This document shows, one piece after another, positions 16,965-25,560 of a stretch of DNA of 64,000 nt (positions are counted from its first letter, which is position 1; every line of letters begins with the position of its first letter). The DNA lies in contig NZ_LKPJ01000027.1 of the NCBI RefSeq assembly GCF_001443045.1, positions 1,988-65,987 of the forward strand. The letters run 5' to 3'. Source of the stretch: Burkholderia ambifaria. Lineage in GTDB: Bacteria > Pseudomonadota > Gammaproteobacteria > Burkholderiales > Burkholderiaceae. The translations under genes were made by a program, and so were the position numbers. The notes beneath the pieces are model-generated. The model was given only the letters and a program-made list of their open reading frames with translations. It was not told the origin of the DNA and searched no databases.

Positions 16965-17099
16965 TTACTTGGCCTTTTCAGCCGAGTCGCTGATCGCCTG
17001 GCCCCCCTTCGAAATGTCCTGCCCCATGCCTGCAACGGTATTGCAACCGGCGAGCGCGGCGGTCACCACCAGCAGCACTGCAGCAATCGTACGCGTCAT
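16965..17099 (-). CDS. Entericidin A/B-like lipoprotein, 44 aa
   Basis: A small lipoprotein: an N-terminal hydrophobic segment (TIAAVLLVVTAALAG) ends in a lipobox (LAGC, Cys at residue 17), then NTVAGMGQDISKGGQAISDSAEKAK. This is the entericidin signature (N-T-x-x-G-x-G-x-D-I-x-x-G-G-x-A-I). Entericidins are a toxin/antidote pair of membrane lipoproteins in E. coli; single homologues in beta-proteobacteria are stress-linked envelope peptides of unclear role. AAGGAG lies 8 bases before ATG and a perfect terminator follows the stop. Only one copy is present. Confidence 0.92.
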   Translation of the reverse strand: MTRTIAAVLLVVTAALAGCNTVAGMGQDISKGGQAISDSAEKAK

Positions 17100-17271
17100 T
17101 CTCACTCTCCTTCGAGTCAACAAGCCCGACCGGGCGAATCGGATGCGGCGGGGTGCCCTGCAATTCGCAGGGCACGGGGCCTGACCTGATTATACGGAGA
17201 CGGCCGCCGCACGCCAGTGCCGGCCGAACCGGTGTCACGCGAACCATGCAGCCGGCCGCGCGAGATTTTTC

Positions 17272-17315
17272 TTGACTTCGGCGCACCGCGAACTAATATA
17301 CGCACCGCGTATATT
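17272..17315 (+). promoter_or_regulatory. Promoter with 9-bp inverted-repeat operator
   Basis: TTGACT (17272-17277) and TAATAT (17294-17299) are a good -35/-10 pair with 16-bp spacing. AATATACGC (17295-17303) and GCGTATATT (17307-17315) form a perfect inverted repeat that covers the -10 and the start site. A protein binding here would repress. The gene 20 bases downstream encodes its own HTH domain, so autorepression is the simplest reading. Confidence 0.7.
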
Positions 17316-17334
17316 TTTTCATCAGGTGCCGCCG

Positions 17335-18630
17335 ATGACCGTTCCCCAGCAAGCCTTCCTGCGCGACGCGATGCGCCGCCTCAACATGACCCGCGAAGTG
17401 TTCGCGAGTCGCATCGGCGTGAGCCGCCGCGCGCTGGATACATGGTTGTTGCCCGACGACTCGCAGGAATCGCGCGGCATGCCCGAGATTGTCGAGCGCT
17501 TCGTGTCGGAAATCGTCGACCGCTCGGCACCGGATGGCGGGGACTATACGCAAAGCGTAGACAAACAAGGGCTCGCGAAGCAGTTCCTGTTCGAAGGCAA
17601 GCCGCAATTGATCTCGGTGGATCAGTTCTCGCGCGACTCGGTTGAGGCGCTGTTCCGCGTCGCCGACGTGATGCAGCCGATCGCGCGCCGCCACAAGATC
17701 TCGCGCGTGCTCGAAGGCGCCGTGCTCGGCAACCTGTTCTTCGAGGCCAGCACGCGTACCCGCGTGTCGTTCGGCGCGGCCTTCTGCCGGCTCGGCGGCT
17801 CGGTGTGCGACACAACCGGCTTCACGTTCTCGTCGATGGCCAAGGGCGAATCGATTTACGACACGAGCCGCGTGATGGCCGGCTATGTCGACGCGCTCGT
17901 GATCCGCCACCCGGAGAAAGGCTCGGTTGCCGAATTCGCGCGCGCGACCAACCTGCCGGTGATCAACGGCGGCGACGGCCCCGGCGAACACCCGAGCCAG
18001 GCCCTGCTCGATCTCTATACGATCCAGCGCGAATTCTCGCGGCTCGGCAAGATCGTCGACGGCGCGCATATCGCGCTCGTCGGCGACCTGAAATACGGCC
18101 GCACCGTGCACTCGCTCGTCAAGCTGCTCGCGCTGTACCGCGGATTGAAGTTCACGCTCGTGTCGCCGCCGACGCTCGAAATGCCGGCGTACATCATCGA
18201 CCAGATCGCGACGAACGGCCACGTGATCGAGCAGACGAACGACCTCGCGGCCGGGCTGCGCGGCGCGGACGTCGTCTATGCGACGCGGATCCAGAAGGAA
18301 CGCTTCACCGACGAGTCGTTCGAAGGCTACACGCCGGATTTCCAGATCAACCAGGCGCTCGTCGATTCCGCCTGCAAGCCCGACACGCTGATCATGCACC
18401 CGCTGCCGCGCGACAGCCGGCCCGGCGCGAACGACCTGTCGGTCGACCTGAACCGCGACCCGCGTCTCGCGATCTTCCGGCAGACCGACAACGGCATTCC
18501 GGTGCGAATGGCGATCTTCGCGGTGCTGCTCGGGGTCGAGAATCTCGTCCAGCATTCGATGCGCGACGCGACGTGGCGCCCGCCGGCATACCTCGGGCCG
18601 GAGGATGCGGTGTTTCACGGAATCGATTGA
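17335..18630 (+). CDS. Aspartate carbamoyltransferase with N-terminal HTH domain
   Basis: A 431-residue protein. Residues about 1-55 form an HTH (LRDAMRRLNMTREVFASRIGVSRRALDTWLLP). The rest is an aspartate/ornithine carbamoyltransferase: carbamoyl-phosphate loop FEASTRTRVSFG, the lysine loop SMAKGES, VIRHPEKGS, GDGPGEHPSQALLDLYT, and HPLPRDSRPGANDLS, which fits aspartate rather than ornithine carbamoyltransferase. The reaction would be carbamoyl phosphate plus aspartate to carbamoyl aspartate in pyrimidine synthesis. The HTH extension is absent from classical PyrB (about 310 residues). A perfect inverted repeat overlaps its promoter, suggesting an enzyme that also regulates its own transcription. 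No pyrC or pyrR lies nearby. Confidence 0.88.
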   Translation: MTVPQQAFLRDAMRRLNMTREVFASRIGVSRRALDTWLLPDDSQESRGMPEIVERFVSEIVDRSAPDGGDYTQSVDKQGLAKQFLFEGKPQLISVDQFSRDSVEALFRVADVMQPIARRHKISRVLEGAVLGNLFFEASTRTRVSFGAAFCRLGGSVCDTTGFTFSSMAKGESIYDTSRVMAGYVDALVIRHPEKGSVAEFARATNLPVINGGDGPGEHPSQALLDLYTIQREFSRLGKIVDGAHIALVGDLKYGRTVHSLVKLLALYRGLKFTLVSPPTLEMPAYIIDQIATNGHVIEQTNDLAAGLRGADVVYATRIQKERFTDESFEGYTPDFQINQALVDSACKPDTLIMHPLPRDSRPGANDLSVDLNRDPRLAIFRQTDNGIPVRMAIFAVLLGVENLVQHSMRDATWRPPAYLGPEDAVFHGID

Positions 18631-18701
18631 CCCGCCTCCCGCGTCGCGCGGCTACCCTTGAATGATTCAGTTCAGGGGCCGCGCACGCTGACGTCACGCA
18701 C

Positions 18702-18734
18702 AACGCGCCGCCTCGCACGGCGCGTTTGCATTTT
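18702..18734 (+). terminator. Intrinsic terminator after carbamoyltransferase
   Basis: AACGCGCCG (18702-18710) pairs perfectly with CGGCGCGTT (18718-18726), followed by TGCATTTT. It lies 70 bases after the stop and before the convergent toxin gene. Confidence 0.7.
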
Positions 18735-18767
18735 CGGCGCGGATGATGCTGGGCAATCCGACAGGTA

Positions 18768-19187
18768 TTACCGGGCCCACGGATCGATGACGCGCAGGCC
18801 AGCTGCTTCGAACGGCGCGACGTCGCGTGTGGCCACGATCAAGCCATTTGCTGCGGCGGTTGCAGCGATGAAGCCCTCGGCAGACGCCATCGCATTGCCC
18901 GCTGCGCGAGCCTTCGCACGAAGGCTCGCATACGCGTTGCTGGCCGCATCGTCGAACGGCAGGATGCGGCCGCGAAACAGCGGCACGACGCGCTGCTCGA
19001 TGCTTTGCTCGAGCCAGTCACGTCGTCGCCCTTCCGACAGAGCGGCCACGCCGAATCGCATTTCAGCGAGACTGATCGCTGCAAGAAACAGCGTCTCGAC
19101 GTTCTGCGCATCGAGCCATTCGATCACGGCCGGGCTCGGCTCGCGCCGCAGCGGCTCGGAAATGACGTTGGTATCGACCAGGATCAT
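18768..19187 (-). CDS. PIN-domain toxin (VapC/FitB type)
   Basis: A 139-residue PIN-domain ribonuclease. The acidic residues of the fold are present: D5 in ILVDTNVISEP, E in SLAEMRFG, and late acidics in SAEGFIAATAAANGLIVATRDVAPFE. The class cleaves RNA (tRNA, rRNA or mRNA) when freed from its antitoxin. Its ATG overlaps the antitoxin stop (ATGA at 19184-19187), giving the usual coupled antitoxin-toxin order. Confidence 0.92.
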   Translation of the reverse strand: MILVDTNVISEPLRREPSPAVIEWLDAQNVETLFLAAISLAEMRFGVAALSEGRRRDWLEQSIEQRVVPLFRGRILPFDDAASNAYASLRAKARAAGNAMASAEGFIAATAAANGLIVATRDVAPFEAAGLRVIDPWAR

Positions 19188-19423
19188 TCGAAGCTCATCG
19201 GATCGGTTTGCGACCTGTCGCGCGGATCCTCGAAATCGAAACCACCCGCCTCTCGCCCGATTTCAGCCAGCAACGTTCCCAGCCGGGGCCGCCCGCCGGG
19301 CCGAACGGCCTGCTCGAGGATGTCGCGCACCTCCGCTTCGGTGCTGCGACCATGTTGCGCCGCGCGGATTCGAAGCGCGCGATGTACCTCGTCGGGCAAA
19401 TTTCGAACGGTAATCACAGGCAT
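19184..19423 (-). CDS. FitA-like ribbon-helix-helix antitoxin
   Basis: A 79-residue protein. The N-terminal RHH motif ITVRNLPDEVHRALRIRAAQHGRSTEAEVRDILEQAV is the FitA/VapB DNA-binding and dimerisation domain. The acidic C-terminus (FDFEDPRDRSQ) would wrap the toxin. Start ATG 19423 (MPVITVRNLP) fits the family; the open frame continues 12 codons upstream. FitA-type complexes bind their own promoter, so autoregulation is expected. Confidence 0.92.
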   Translation of the reverse strand: MPVITVRNLPDEVHRALRIRAAQHGRSTEAEVRDILEQAVRPGGRPRLGTLLAEIGREAGGFDFEDPRDRSQTDPMSFE

Positions 19424-19617
19424 GATGCACCCCGCCACAGTTGCTTTCAATGCATGCATTTTATCGCCTTGCTGTCACCATGGACGAATGAAGATGCAGC
19501 CACTGTAGCTCGCTCGATCAGGTCTTCATACTCGGCCATTCGGCCATCCTCGCCCGCCCCGCAAGCCCCGGAGGCCTCCGCAACATTCGTCAACATTCTT
19601 CCCACCAACAAAAACAA

Positions 19618-19636
19618 GAATGCTTCTCATTTGCAA
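19618..19636. promoter_or_regulatory. Candidate Fur box
   Basis: The minus strand reads TTGCAAATGAGAAGCATTC, close to the 19-bp Fur consensus as it appears in pseudomonads and Burkholderia (GCAAATGATAATCATTC). It lies 110 bases upstream of the TonB-dependent receptor gene, in an AT-rich stretch, as expected for iron-repressed siderophore receptors. Confidence 0.7.
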
Positions 19637-19745
19637 TTAAATTACTTAGAATGCCACCTGAAAACAAATCGTAATAATTCCCGGCGGCATGCACAGTTCC
19701 GTAGCACACCGTCACCGGGGCCACACTGCGAGGTCGAAGCGCACC

Positions 19746-21989
19746 ATGAAGTCCCGTACCGAAGAGCCGAAGCTCGGCAAATTCACCACCTTGTGCAGCG
19801 TGCTCGCCGCGAGCCCGGCGTTCGCCGACGGCACGCCGCCGCCCGCCCCGGTCGGCACCGAGGGCCATCTCGCGCCGATCGAGATCCAGGGCAGGACAGA
19901 GCACAGCTACAAGGCCGACTTTTCCGCATCCGCGAAATTCACCGCCCCGCTCGTCGACACGCCGAAATCCGTCACCGTGATACCGCAGGAACTGATCCAG
20001 AGCAGCGGCGCGGCAACGCTGACCGAAGCGCTGCGCACCGTGCCCGGCATCACGTTCGGTGCCGGCGAGGGCGGCAACCCGCTCGGCGATCGTCCGTTCA
20101 TCCGCGGCTACGACACGCAGGGCAGCATGTTCGTCGACGGGATGCGCGACACGGGCGCGACCACGCGCGAGATCTTCAACACCGAGCGCGTCGAGATCAC
20201 CAAGGGCTCCGACGGCGCGTACGGCGGCCGCGGCGGCGCGGGCGGCAGCATCAACCTGATCACGAAAGCACCGCACCTCGGCACGACCGCCGCCGCGAGC
20301 GCGGGCCTCGGCACCGACCGCTACCGCCGCTTCACCGCCGACGGCAACTGGCAGTTCGCCGATCATGCCGCGTTCCGCCTGAACCTGATGAGCCACAACA
20401 ACGACGTCGCCGGCCGCGACGCCGTCAACAACGCGCGCTGGGGCGTCGCGCCGTCGATCGCGTTCGGCCTCGGCACGCCGACGCGCGTGACCGCGAGCTA
20501 CTACCACCTGCAGACGGACGACATGCCCGACGGCGGCATTCCGTACTTCTACACAACGTCGAACAAGCCCGCGAACGTCGACACGATCTATCCGGCGCCC
20601 GTCGACCGCCACAACTTCTACGGCCTGATCGACCGCGACTTCCGCAAGACCACGTCCGACATCAGCACGATCAAGATCGAGCACGACATCACGCCCGGGC
20701 TGACGGTGCGCAACACCACGCGCTACACGGAATCGACGCAGGACTACATCTGGACGCAGCCGGACGACAGCCAGGGCAACGTGGTGAACGGCAAGGTCTG
20801 GCGCCGCAACAACAATCGCAACAGCTCGATCAACAGTCTCGCGAACCTGACCGAACTGTTCGGCGAATTCCGCACCGGCCCGTTCAAGCACGGCTTCACC
20901 ACCGGCATCGAGCTGTCGCGCGAATGGGGCAAGCGCGATTCGTACACGGTCGCGACCGACAAGGGCACGATCTGCCAGAAAGGCATCGGCGCGCCGTCGG
21001 GCTACAACTGCACGAGCCTGTGGTCGCCGAACCCGAACGACCCGTGGGCCGGGTCCGTCACACGCAACAACGACTATGCGCATGCACGCACCACGACCAA
21101 GTCGATCTACGGCTTCGACACGATCGAGCTCACGCCGCGCTGGCAGGTGAACGCCGGCGTGCGCGTCGACGACTACTCGACCCGCTTCACCGACACCCGG
21201 GCGAACGGCGGGAAGACCACCACGCGCGACGACACGCTCGTGAACTGGCAGGCCGGCCTCGTGTTCAAGCCCGCGCGCAACGGCAGCCTCTACGCGTCGT
21301 ATGCGACCTCGTCGACGCCGGCCGGCATGCTGCTCGGCGAAGGCAGCGAAACGCAGTCGCTCACGCCGGGCCGCGGCGGCGTCGGCCCGAACGCCGATCA
21401 GATGGCGCCGGAGAAAAACCGCAGCATCGAGCTCGGCACGAAGTGGAATGTGCTCAACGACAAGCTGTCGCTGACCGCCGCGCTGTTCCAGATCGACACG
21501 ACGAATGCGCGCGTGACGCTGCCGAACAACCAGTACGCGATGGTCGGCAACAAGCGCGTGCAAGGTCTCGAACTCGGCGTCGCGGGCCAGATCACGAAGC
21601 AGTGGCAGGTGTTCGGCGGCTACACGTACATGAAGAGCGAGCTGCGCGACAACGGCAAGGACGCCGCCAACAACGGCCACCGCTTCCCGAACACGCCGAA
21701 GCACAGCCTGACGATGTGGTCGAACTACGACGTGACGCCGAAGTTCACCGTCGGCGGCGGTGCGTTCTACATGTCGGAAGTGTTCGGCGATCCCGCGAAC
21801 CTGCGCGCCGTGCCGTCGTACTGGCGTTTCGATGCGATGGCGCAATACCGGATCAACAAGAAGCTCGACCTGCAGCTGAACGTGAACAATCTGTTCAACC
21901 GCACGTACTTCGATCAGGCGTATCCGGCGCACTACGCGTCGATCGCACCGGGCCGCTCGGCGTTCGTCACGCTGAACGCGCGCTACTGA
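19746..21989 (+). CDS. TonB-dependent siderophore receptor (Fiu/PiuA type)
   Basis: A 747-residue outer-membrane receptor. A short signal peptide (to about residue 28, ASPAFADG) is followed by the plug domain (SVTVIPQELIQSSGAATLTEALRTVPGITF, then RPFIRGYDTQGSMFVDGMRDTGA) and a long beta-barrel ending in Tyr (VTLNARY), as outer-membrane proteins do. The plug sequence resembles catecholate receptors of the Fiu/PiuA group. It is followed by a Sel1 protein and a PiuC-type dioxygenase gene, the same association as fiu-ybiX in E. coli. A Fur box upstream supports iron repression. ATG 19746 is chosen; an in-frame ATG at 19689 would add a basic 19-residue leader. Confidence 0.93.
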   Translation: MKSRTEEPKLGKFTTLCSVLAASPAFADGTPPPAPVGTEGHLAPIEIQGRTEHSYKADFSASAKFTAPLVDTPKSVTVIPQELIQSSGAATLTEALRTVPGITFGAGEGGNPLGDRPFIRGYDTQGSMFVDGMRDTGATTREIFNTERVEITKGSDGAYGGRGGAGGSINLITKAPHLGTTAAASAGLGTDRYRRFTADGNWQFADHAAFRLNLMSHNNDVAGRDAVNNARWGVAPSIAFGLGTPTRVTASYYHLQTDDMPDGGIPYFYTTSNKPANVDTIYPAPVDRHNFYGLIDRDFRKTTSDISTIKIEHDITPGLTVRNTTRYTESTQDYIWTQPDDSQGNVVNGKVWRRNNNRNSSINSLANLTELFGEFRTGPFKHGFTTGIELSREWGKRDSYTVATDKGTICQKGIGAPSGYNCTSLWSPNPNDPWAGSVTRNNDYAHARTTTKSIYGFDTIELTPRWQVNAGVRVDDYSTRFTDTRANGGKTTTRDDTLVNWQAGLVFKPARNGSLYASYATSSTPAGMLLGEGSETQSLTPGRGGVGPNADQMAPEKNRSIELGTKWNVLNDKLSLTAALFQIDTTNARVTLPNNQYAMVGNKRVQGLELGVAGQITKQWQVFGGYTYMKSELRDNGKDAANNGHRFPNTPKHSLTMWSNYDVTPKFTVGGGAFYMSEVFGDPANLRAVPSYWRFDAMAQYRINKKLDLQLNVNNLFNRTYFDQAYPAHYASIAPGRSAFVTLNARY

Positions 21990-21992
21990 TCG

Positions 21993-22754
21993 ATGGAAGC
22001 CGTATCGCTGAAGGCGCTGGCGTCGGTATCGCCGCGCGAGTTCGCCGCCATCCTGGCCGGGCCGCCCGAGCGTGCCGTCGCGTGGGTCGCGGCGGCGGCC
22101 GACCACGGCATCGTCGACGCGCAGGCCGTCTACGGACAGTACCTGCTCGACGGGCGCGGCGTCGCGCGCGATCCGGCTGCCGCATTCGGCTGGTTCCGGC
22201 ATGCGGCGCAAGCCGGCCACCCGATGGCGATGAACATGCTCGGCCGCTGCTACGAGTTCGGCTGGGGTACGGCCGCGTGCGCGCCGGTGGCCGTGTACTG
22301 GTACCGGCTCGCCGCGCAGGCAGGGCTCGACTGGGGCATGTACAACTACGCGACGGCGCTCGCGCTCGGCAACGGCGTCGACGAGGATCGCGCCGCCGCG
22401 CTCGACTGGTTCCAGCGTGCGGCCGCGCTCGGCCATGCGAAATCGATCAACCTGATCGGCGGCTTCTACGAGGATGGCTGGATCGTGGCTGTCGATACCG
22501 ACATCGCGTTCGACCACTATCGCCGCGCGGCCGAGGCCGGCGACTTCCGCGGCCAGTTCAACTACGCCCGGCTGCTGGGCGAGCGCGGGCGCATCGACGA
22601 TGCACTCATGTGGCTCGCGCGCGTGCCGGCCACCGCGACACCAGCGTTCGTCGCGAAGATGGTCGCGTATCTCGCGTCATCGCCGGTCGACGCTTTTCGG
22701 ACGGCGGCAATGCAACTGCAGCCGCACGCCACGACCATGGAATCCGCAACATGA
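21993..22754 (+). CDS. Sel1-repeat (TPR-like) protein
   Basis: A 253-residue protein made of about five Sel1-like repeats (AAADHGIVDAQAVYGQYLLDGRGVARDPAAAFGWF and copies). No signal peptide is evident, so it is probably cytoplasmic. Sel1 proteins act as interaction scaffolds. It starts 4 bases after the receptor stop and its stop overlaps the dioxygenase start, placing it firmly in the iron operon. Homologues of this gene are commonly found between the receptor and PiuC genes; its role is unknown. Confidence 0.9.
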   Translation: MEAVSLKALASVSPREFAAILAGPPERAVAWVAAAADHGIVDAQAVYGQYLLDGRGVARDPAAAFGWFRHAAQAGHPMAMNMLGRCYEFGWGTAACAPVAVYWYRLAAQAGLDWGMYNYATALALGNGVDEDRAAALDWFQRAAALGHAKSINLIGGFYEDGWIVAVDTDIAFDHYRRAAEAGDFRGQFNYARLLGERGRIDDALMWLARVPATATPAFVAKMVAYLASSPVDAFRTAAMQLQPHATTMESAT

Positions 22755-23434
22755 TGCTTCACATCCCCGAGGTCTTGACCAAGGCACAGGTCGCGCAATG
22801 CCGCGACCTGCTCGATGCCGCCGAATGGATCGACGGCAACGCAACGTCGGGTGCGCAATCGGCGCTCGCGAAACGCAACCGGCAATTGCCGGAAAGCTCG
22901 CCCGTCGCGCGTGCGGTAGGCGATGCGATCGAGGATGCGCTGGCGCGACATGCGCTGTTCTTTTCGGCAGCGCTGCCGCTTAAGGTGTTTCCGCCGCTGT
23001 TCAATCGCTACGAAGGCGGCGAGACGTTCGGCACGCATGTCGACAACGCGATCCGGCTGCTGCGCGGCACGGATTTTCGCGTACGCAGCGATCTGTCGGC
23101 AACGCTGTTTCTCGAGGAGCCCGATGCGTACGACGGCGGCGAGCTGTGCGTGGAAGATACGTATGGCGTGCATCGCGCGAAACTGCCGGCAGGCGATCTC
23201 GTGCTGTATCCGGCATCGAGCCTGCATCGGGTGACGCCGGTCACGCGCGGCGAGCGCGTCGCATCGTTCTTCTGGATCCAGAGCATGGTGCGCGACGATG
23301 GCGACCGCACGCTGCTGTTTCAACTCGATACGCAGATTCAGGGGTTGTCTGCGGAAAAAGGCGCGACGGATCCGACGGTCATTTCATTGACGGGGATTTA
23401 TCACAACCTGTTGAGGAAGTGGGCGGATGCGTAG
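22751..23434 (+). CDS. piuC: PiuC-like Fe(II)/2-oxoglutarate dioxygenase
   Basis: A 227-residue PKHD-type hydroxylase of the PiuC/YbiX family. The iron ligands are visible as H-x-D in GTHVDNAIRLL and the distal H in SSLHRVTPVTRGERVASFFW, where the Arg would bind 2-oxoglutarate. The length matches the family. It is thought to modify a siderophore or processed iron ligand taken up by the adjacent receptor; the substrate is not proven. ATG 22751 overlaps the Sel1 stop (ATGA). Confidence 0.93.
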   Translation: MMLHIPEVLTKAQVAQCRDLLDAAEWIDGNATSGAQSALAKRNRQLPESSPVARAVGDAIEDALARHALFFSAALPLKVFPPLFNRYEGGETFGTHVDNAIRLLRGTDFRVRSDLSATLFLEEPDAYDGGELCVEDTYGVHRAKLPAGDLVLYPASSLHRVTPVTRGERVASFFWIQSMVRDDGDRTLLFQLDTQIQGLSAEKGATDPTVISLTGIYHNLLRKWADA

Positions 23435-23555
23435 GGTGAACCGGTAAAGCCGTTGCCGTCACGGAAAACGCCGGCCGAGACCGTCCCGCTCGTCGCTTGC
23501 ATCAGGTCGCCACGCCGGCCTAAAATGACCATCGTCAAATGACCATGCTCATATC

Positions 23556-23795
23556 ATGATGCCACACGCTCCCGTCTCCAAATCCGAATTCAAGGCTCGC
23601 GCACTCGAGTACTTCCGGCTCGTCGAGGCGTCAGGCGAAAGCCTCATCGTCACCGATCACGGCAAGCCGACGCTCGAGATCCGGCCGTACCACGCCCGCG
23701 AAGCTCAGCCGTTGGACATATTGCGCGGCTCGGTCATGCGCTACGACAATCCTCTCGATCCGATTGCGGATGATGATTGGGAGGCGTCGCGGTGA
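23556..23795 (+). CDS. Phd/YefM-type antitoxin
   Basis: A 79-residue protein with the Phd/YefM fold pattern: VSKSEFKARALEYFRLVEASGESLIVTDHGKPTLEIRPY. These antitoxins bind operator DNA with the N-terminal half and neutralise the toxin with the C-terminal half. Two adjacent ATGs (23556 and 23559) are possible starts. Its stop overlaps the GTG of the PIN toxin (GTGA at 23792-23795). Confidence 0.9.
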   Translation: MMPHAPVSKSEFKARALEYFRLVEASGESLIVTDHGKPTLEIRPYHAREAQPLDILRGSVMRYDNPLDPIADDDWEASR

Positions 23796-24187
23796 TCGTG
23801 CTGGATACGCATGCATTGGTGTGGTGGGTGGCGGGCGATCCGTCGCTCAGCAAGAAGGCCAGAAGCGCGATCGATCGCGCGCGCAATGAGGGCACGCTCG
23901 CCGCGTCCGCGATCTCCGCATGGGAAATCGCGATGCTGGTGCGCAACGAGCGCCTCGCGCTGACGATGGACGTCGATGCGTGGCTCGCGACGGTCGCTCA
24001 GATCGATGGCATGCGCTTCGTGCCGATCGACGCCGACATCGCCGCGAAGTCCACCGCCCTGCCCGGCACGTTCCACAAGGATCCGGCCGATCGCATGATC
24101 GTTGCGACCGCACGGCGGCTCGGCGCGCCGCTGGTCACGCGTGACGAAAAGATCCGCGCTTACGCACACGTCAAGACACTTTGGTGA
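23792..24187 (+). CDS. PIN-domain toxin (VapC type)
   Basis: A 131-residue PIN-domain RNase: IVLDTHALVWWVAGD (first catalytic Asp), SAISAWEIAML (Glu) and KDPADRMIVATARRLGAPLVTRDEKI (late Asp pair). GTG 23792 is coupled to the antitoxin stop. This is a second, unrelated toxin-antitoxin pair 4 kb from the FitAB-like one; the two flank the iron operon. Confidence 0.9.
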   Translation: MIVLDTHALVWWVAGDPSLSKKARSAIDRARNEGTLAASAISAWEIAMLVRNERLALTMDVDAWLATVAQIDGMRFVPIDADIAAKSTALPGTFHKDPADRMIVATARRLGAPLVTRDEKIRAYAHVKTLW

Positions 24188-24554
24188 CGGTCATATACGC
24201 GTCGGCCGAATCGCAACACGGGCACCCACGGCCGCAATTCGACAGGCGATTCGTCTGATCGAACCGAATGCGATGGTCGCACGAAACCGTCAACTACCGC
24301 TCGGCGCTCTACCACGCACCTGTTTCACGAATTACGCGTCCGAACGGCGGCATTGGTCGTTCGGCAACCGCTATTGGGCCGCAATACAACGCGAATCGCA
24401 CGCCGTTTACGGCCCAACCGACGAAAGCACGCGCACCGAAGCCCCCACCGACATTCTTTCCGGCTGCCATGCCCGCGCATCGGTAACATCCGCACTTGCC
24501 GATCCCCGCCCGCTCCCGCACAATCGGGCCACCCGCCTTCCTCCCCCCGCGCCG
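24188..24554. other. Intergenic region, no feature seen
   Basis: About 370 bases between the toxin gene and the nucleotidyltransferase gene. Base composition is slightly lower in GC than the neighbours. I see no convincing ORF, RNA gene or hairpin. Confidence 0.5.
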
Positions 24555-25139
24555 ATGTCCTATGCGTCACTCGCCACCGGCGTCCTGCTCGCCGGCGGTC
24601 TCGGTCAACGCTTCGACCCAAGCGGTCTGCACAGCAAGCTGCTCGCGCTGCTTCCCGACGGCACGCCCGTTGCGGTCGCGGCCGCGCGCCATCTCGCGGC
24701 GGCCACGGCCGACGTGATCGCCGTCGTGCGTCCCGGCGCCGAAAAGCTCGCGATCCTGTTGAACGAAGCCGGCTGCCAGGTCGTCTATGCGCTCGACGCG
24801 ACGCGCGGCATGGGTGCAAGCCTTGCAGCCGGCGTGCGCGCCACGCCGGAAGCAACCGGCTGGCTGGTCGCGCTCGGCGACATGCCGTGGATCGCCGCGC
24901 CCACCTACGAAGCGGTCACGCGCGCCCTCGACGCCGACGACGCATCGATCGTCGCCCCCATCCACCGCGGCATGCGCGGCCATCCGGTCGGTTTCGCCGC
25001 GCACCACTACGATGCACTCGCCGCGCTCGACGGCGATGCCGGCGCCCGTGCGCTGTTCGCCAGCGCGCCGGTGAACCTGCTCGACGTCGACGATCCCGGC
25101 ATCCTGCGCGACGTCGATACGCCCGCGGATCTGCGCTGA
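24555..25139 (+). CDS. MobA/MocA-like nucleotidyltransferase
   Basis: A 194-residue NTP_transf_3 protein. The nucleotide-binding start is GVLLAGGLGQRFDPSGLHSKLLALL (G-x-S-x-R-F-x-x-x-K pattern with the metal-binding core), then GMGASLAAGVRA, ALGDMPWI and HPVGFAAHHYDAL. The order matches molybdenum cofactor cytidylyl/guanylyltransferases (MocA/MobA), which attach CMP or GMP to molybdopterin for oxidoreductases. The molybdoenzyme encoded at 38362-41036 would need such a cofactor, though it is 13 kb away and the link is inference. Confidence 0.88.
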   Translation: MSYASLATGVLLAGGLGQRFDPSGLHSKLLALLPDGTPVAVAAARHLAAATADVIAVVRPGAEKLAILLNEAGCQVVYALDATRGMGASLAAGVRATPEATGWLVALGDMPWIAAPTYEAVTRALDADDASIVAPIHRGMRGHPVGFAAHHYDALAALDGDAGARALFASAPVNLLDVDDPGILRDVDTPADLR

Positions 25140-25339
25140 CATCGGCGCCCGCCAGCCGCATCGTGCATCGCGGATGCCTGTCGTCGCGCGAGCCGGCGCG
25201 ACACCTGCAGAAGCTCGCATGTCGCCGCCAATCCGCATGCCGCCATGAGAATCGCGCTGCAAAGACCCGCCCGATTGCCTATAACGGAGACGAGGCGCAT
25301 CCGCCGCGCCACCGCCGTCACGCATTGCGCGAGTTCCCC

Positions 25340-25483
25340 ATGGACCACACGACCCCGATGCCCGAGCCCCCGGCCGACCCGAACCGCGATCCGGAAGACG
25401 ATCCGCTGTCGCCACCGCCGCCGGGGCATCCTCACGACAACCCGCAGCAACCGGACGGACCGCCGAGCAAGGACCCCATTTAG
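25340..25483 (+). CDS. Small proline-rich hypothetical protein, 47 aa
   Basis: The frame from ATG 25340 encodes a very Pro/Asp-rich peptide (MDHTTPMPEPPADPNRDPED, then PPPPGHP and QQPDGPPSK). There is no signal or membrane segment. The composition is unlike out-of-frame translation of neighbouring genes, and the position, 200 bases after the nucleotidyltransferase, is free of other genes. I cannot assign a function; it may be intrinsically disordered. Moderate doubt remains that it is translated. Confidence 0.45.
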   Translation: MDHTTPMPEPPADPNRDPEDDPLSPPPPGHPHDNPQQPDGPPSKDPI

Positions 25484-25560
25484 CCGCGCATCGGCAGCCG
25501 TCGCATTGGTCGGCGCGTTCCCCAAACGGACGCGGAACCACGCGCCGGACGCGCCTGCCG

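Noticed and set aside
19208..23434. 1,408-codon frame spanning the receptor operon
   Set aside because: Only its last 228 codons correspond to a gene (the PiuC-like dioxygenase). The rest is out of frame with the receptor and Sel1 genes.
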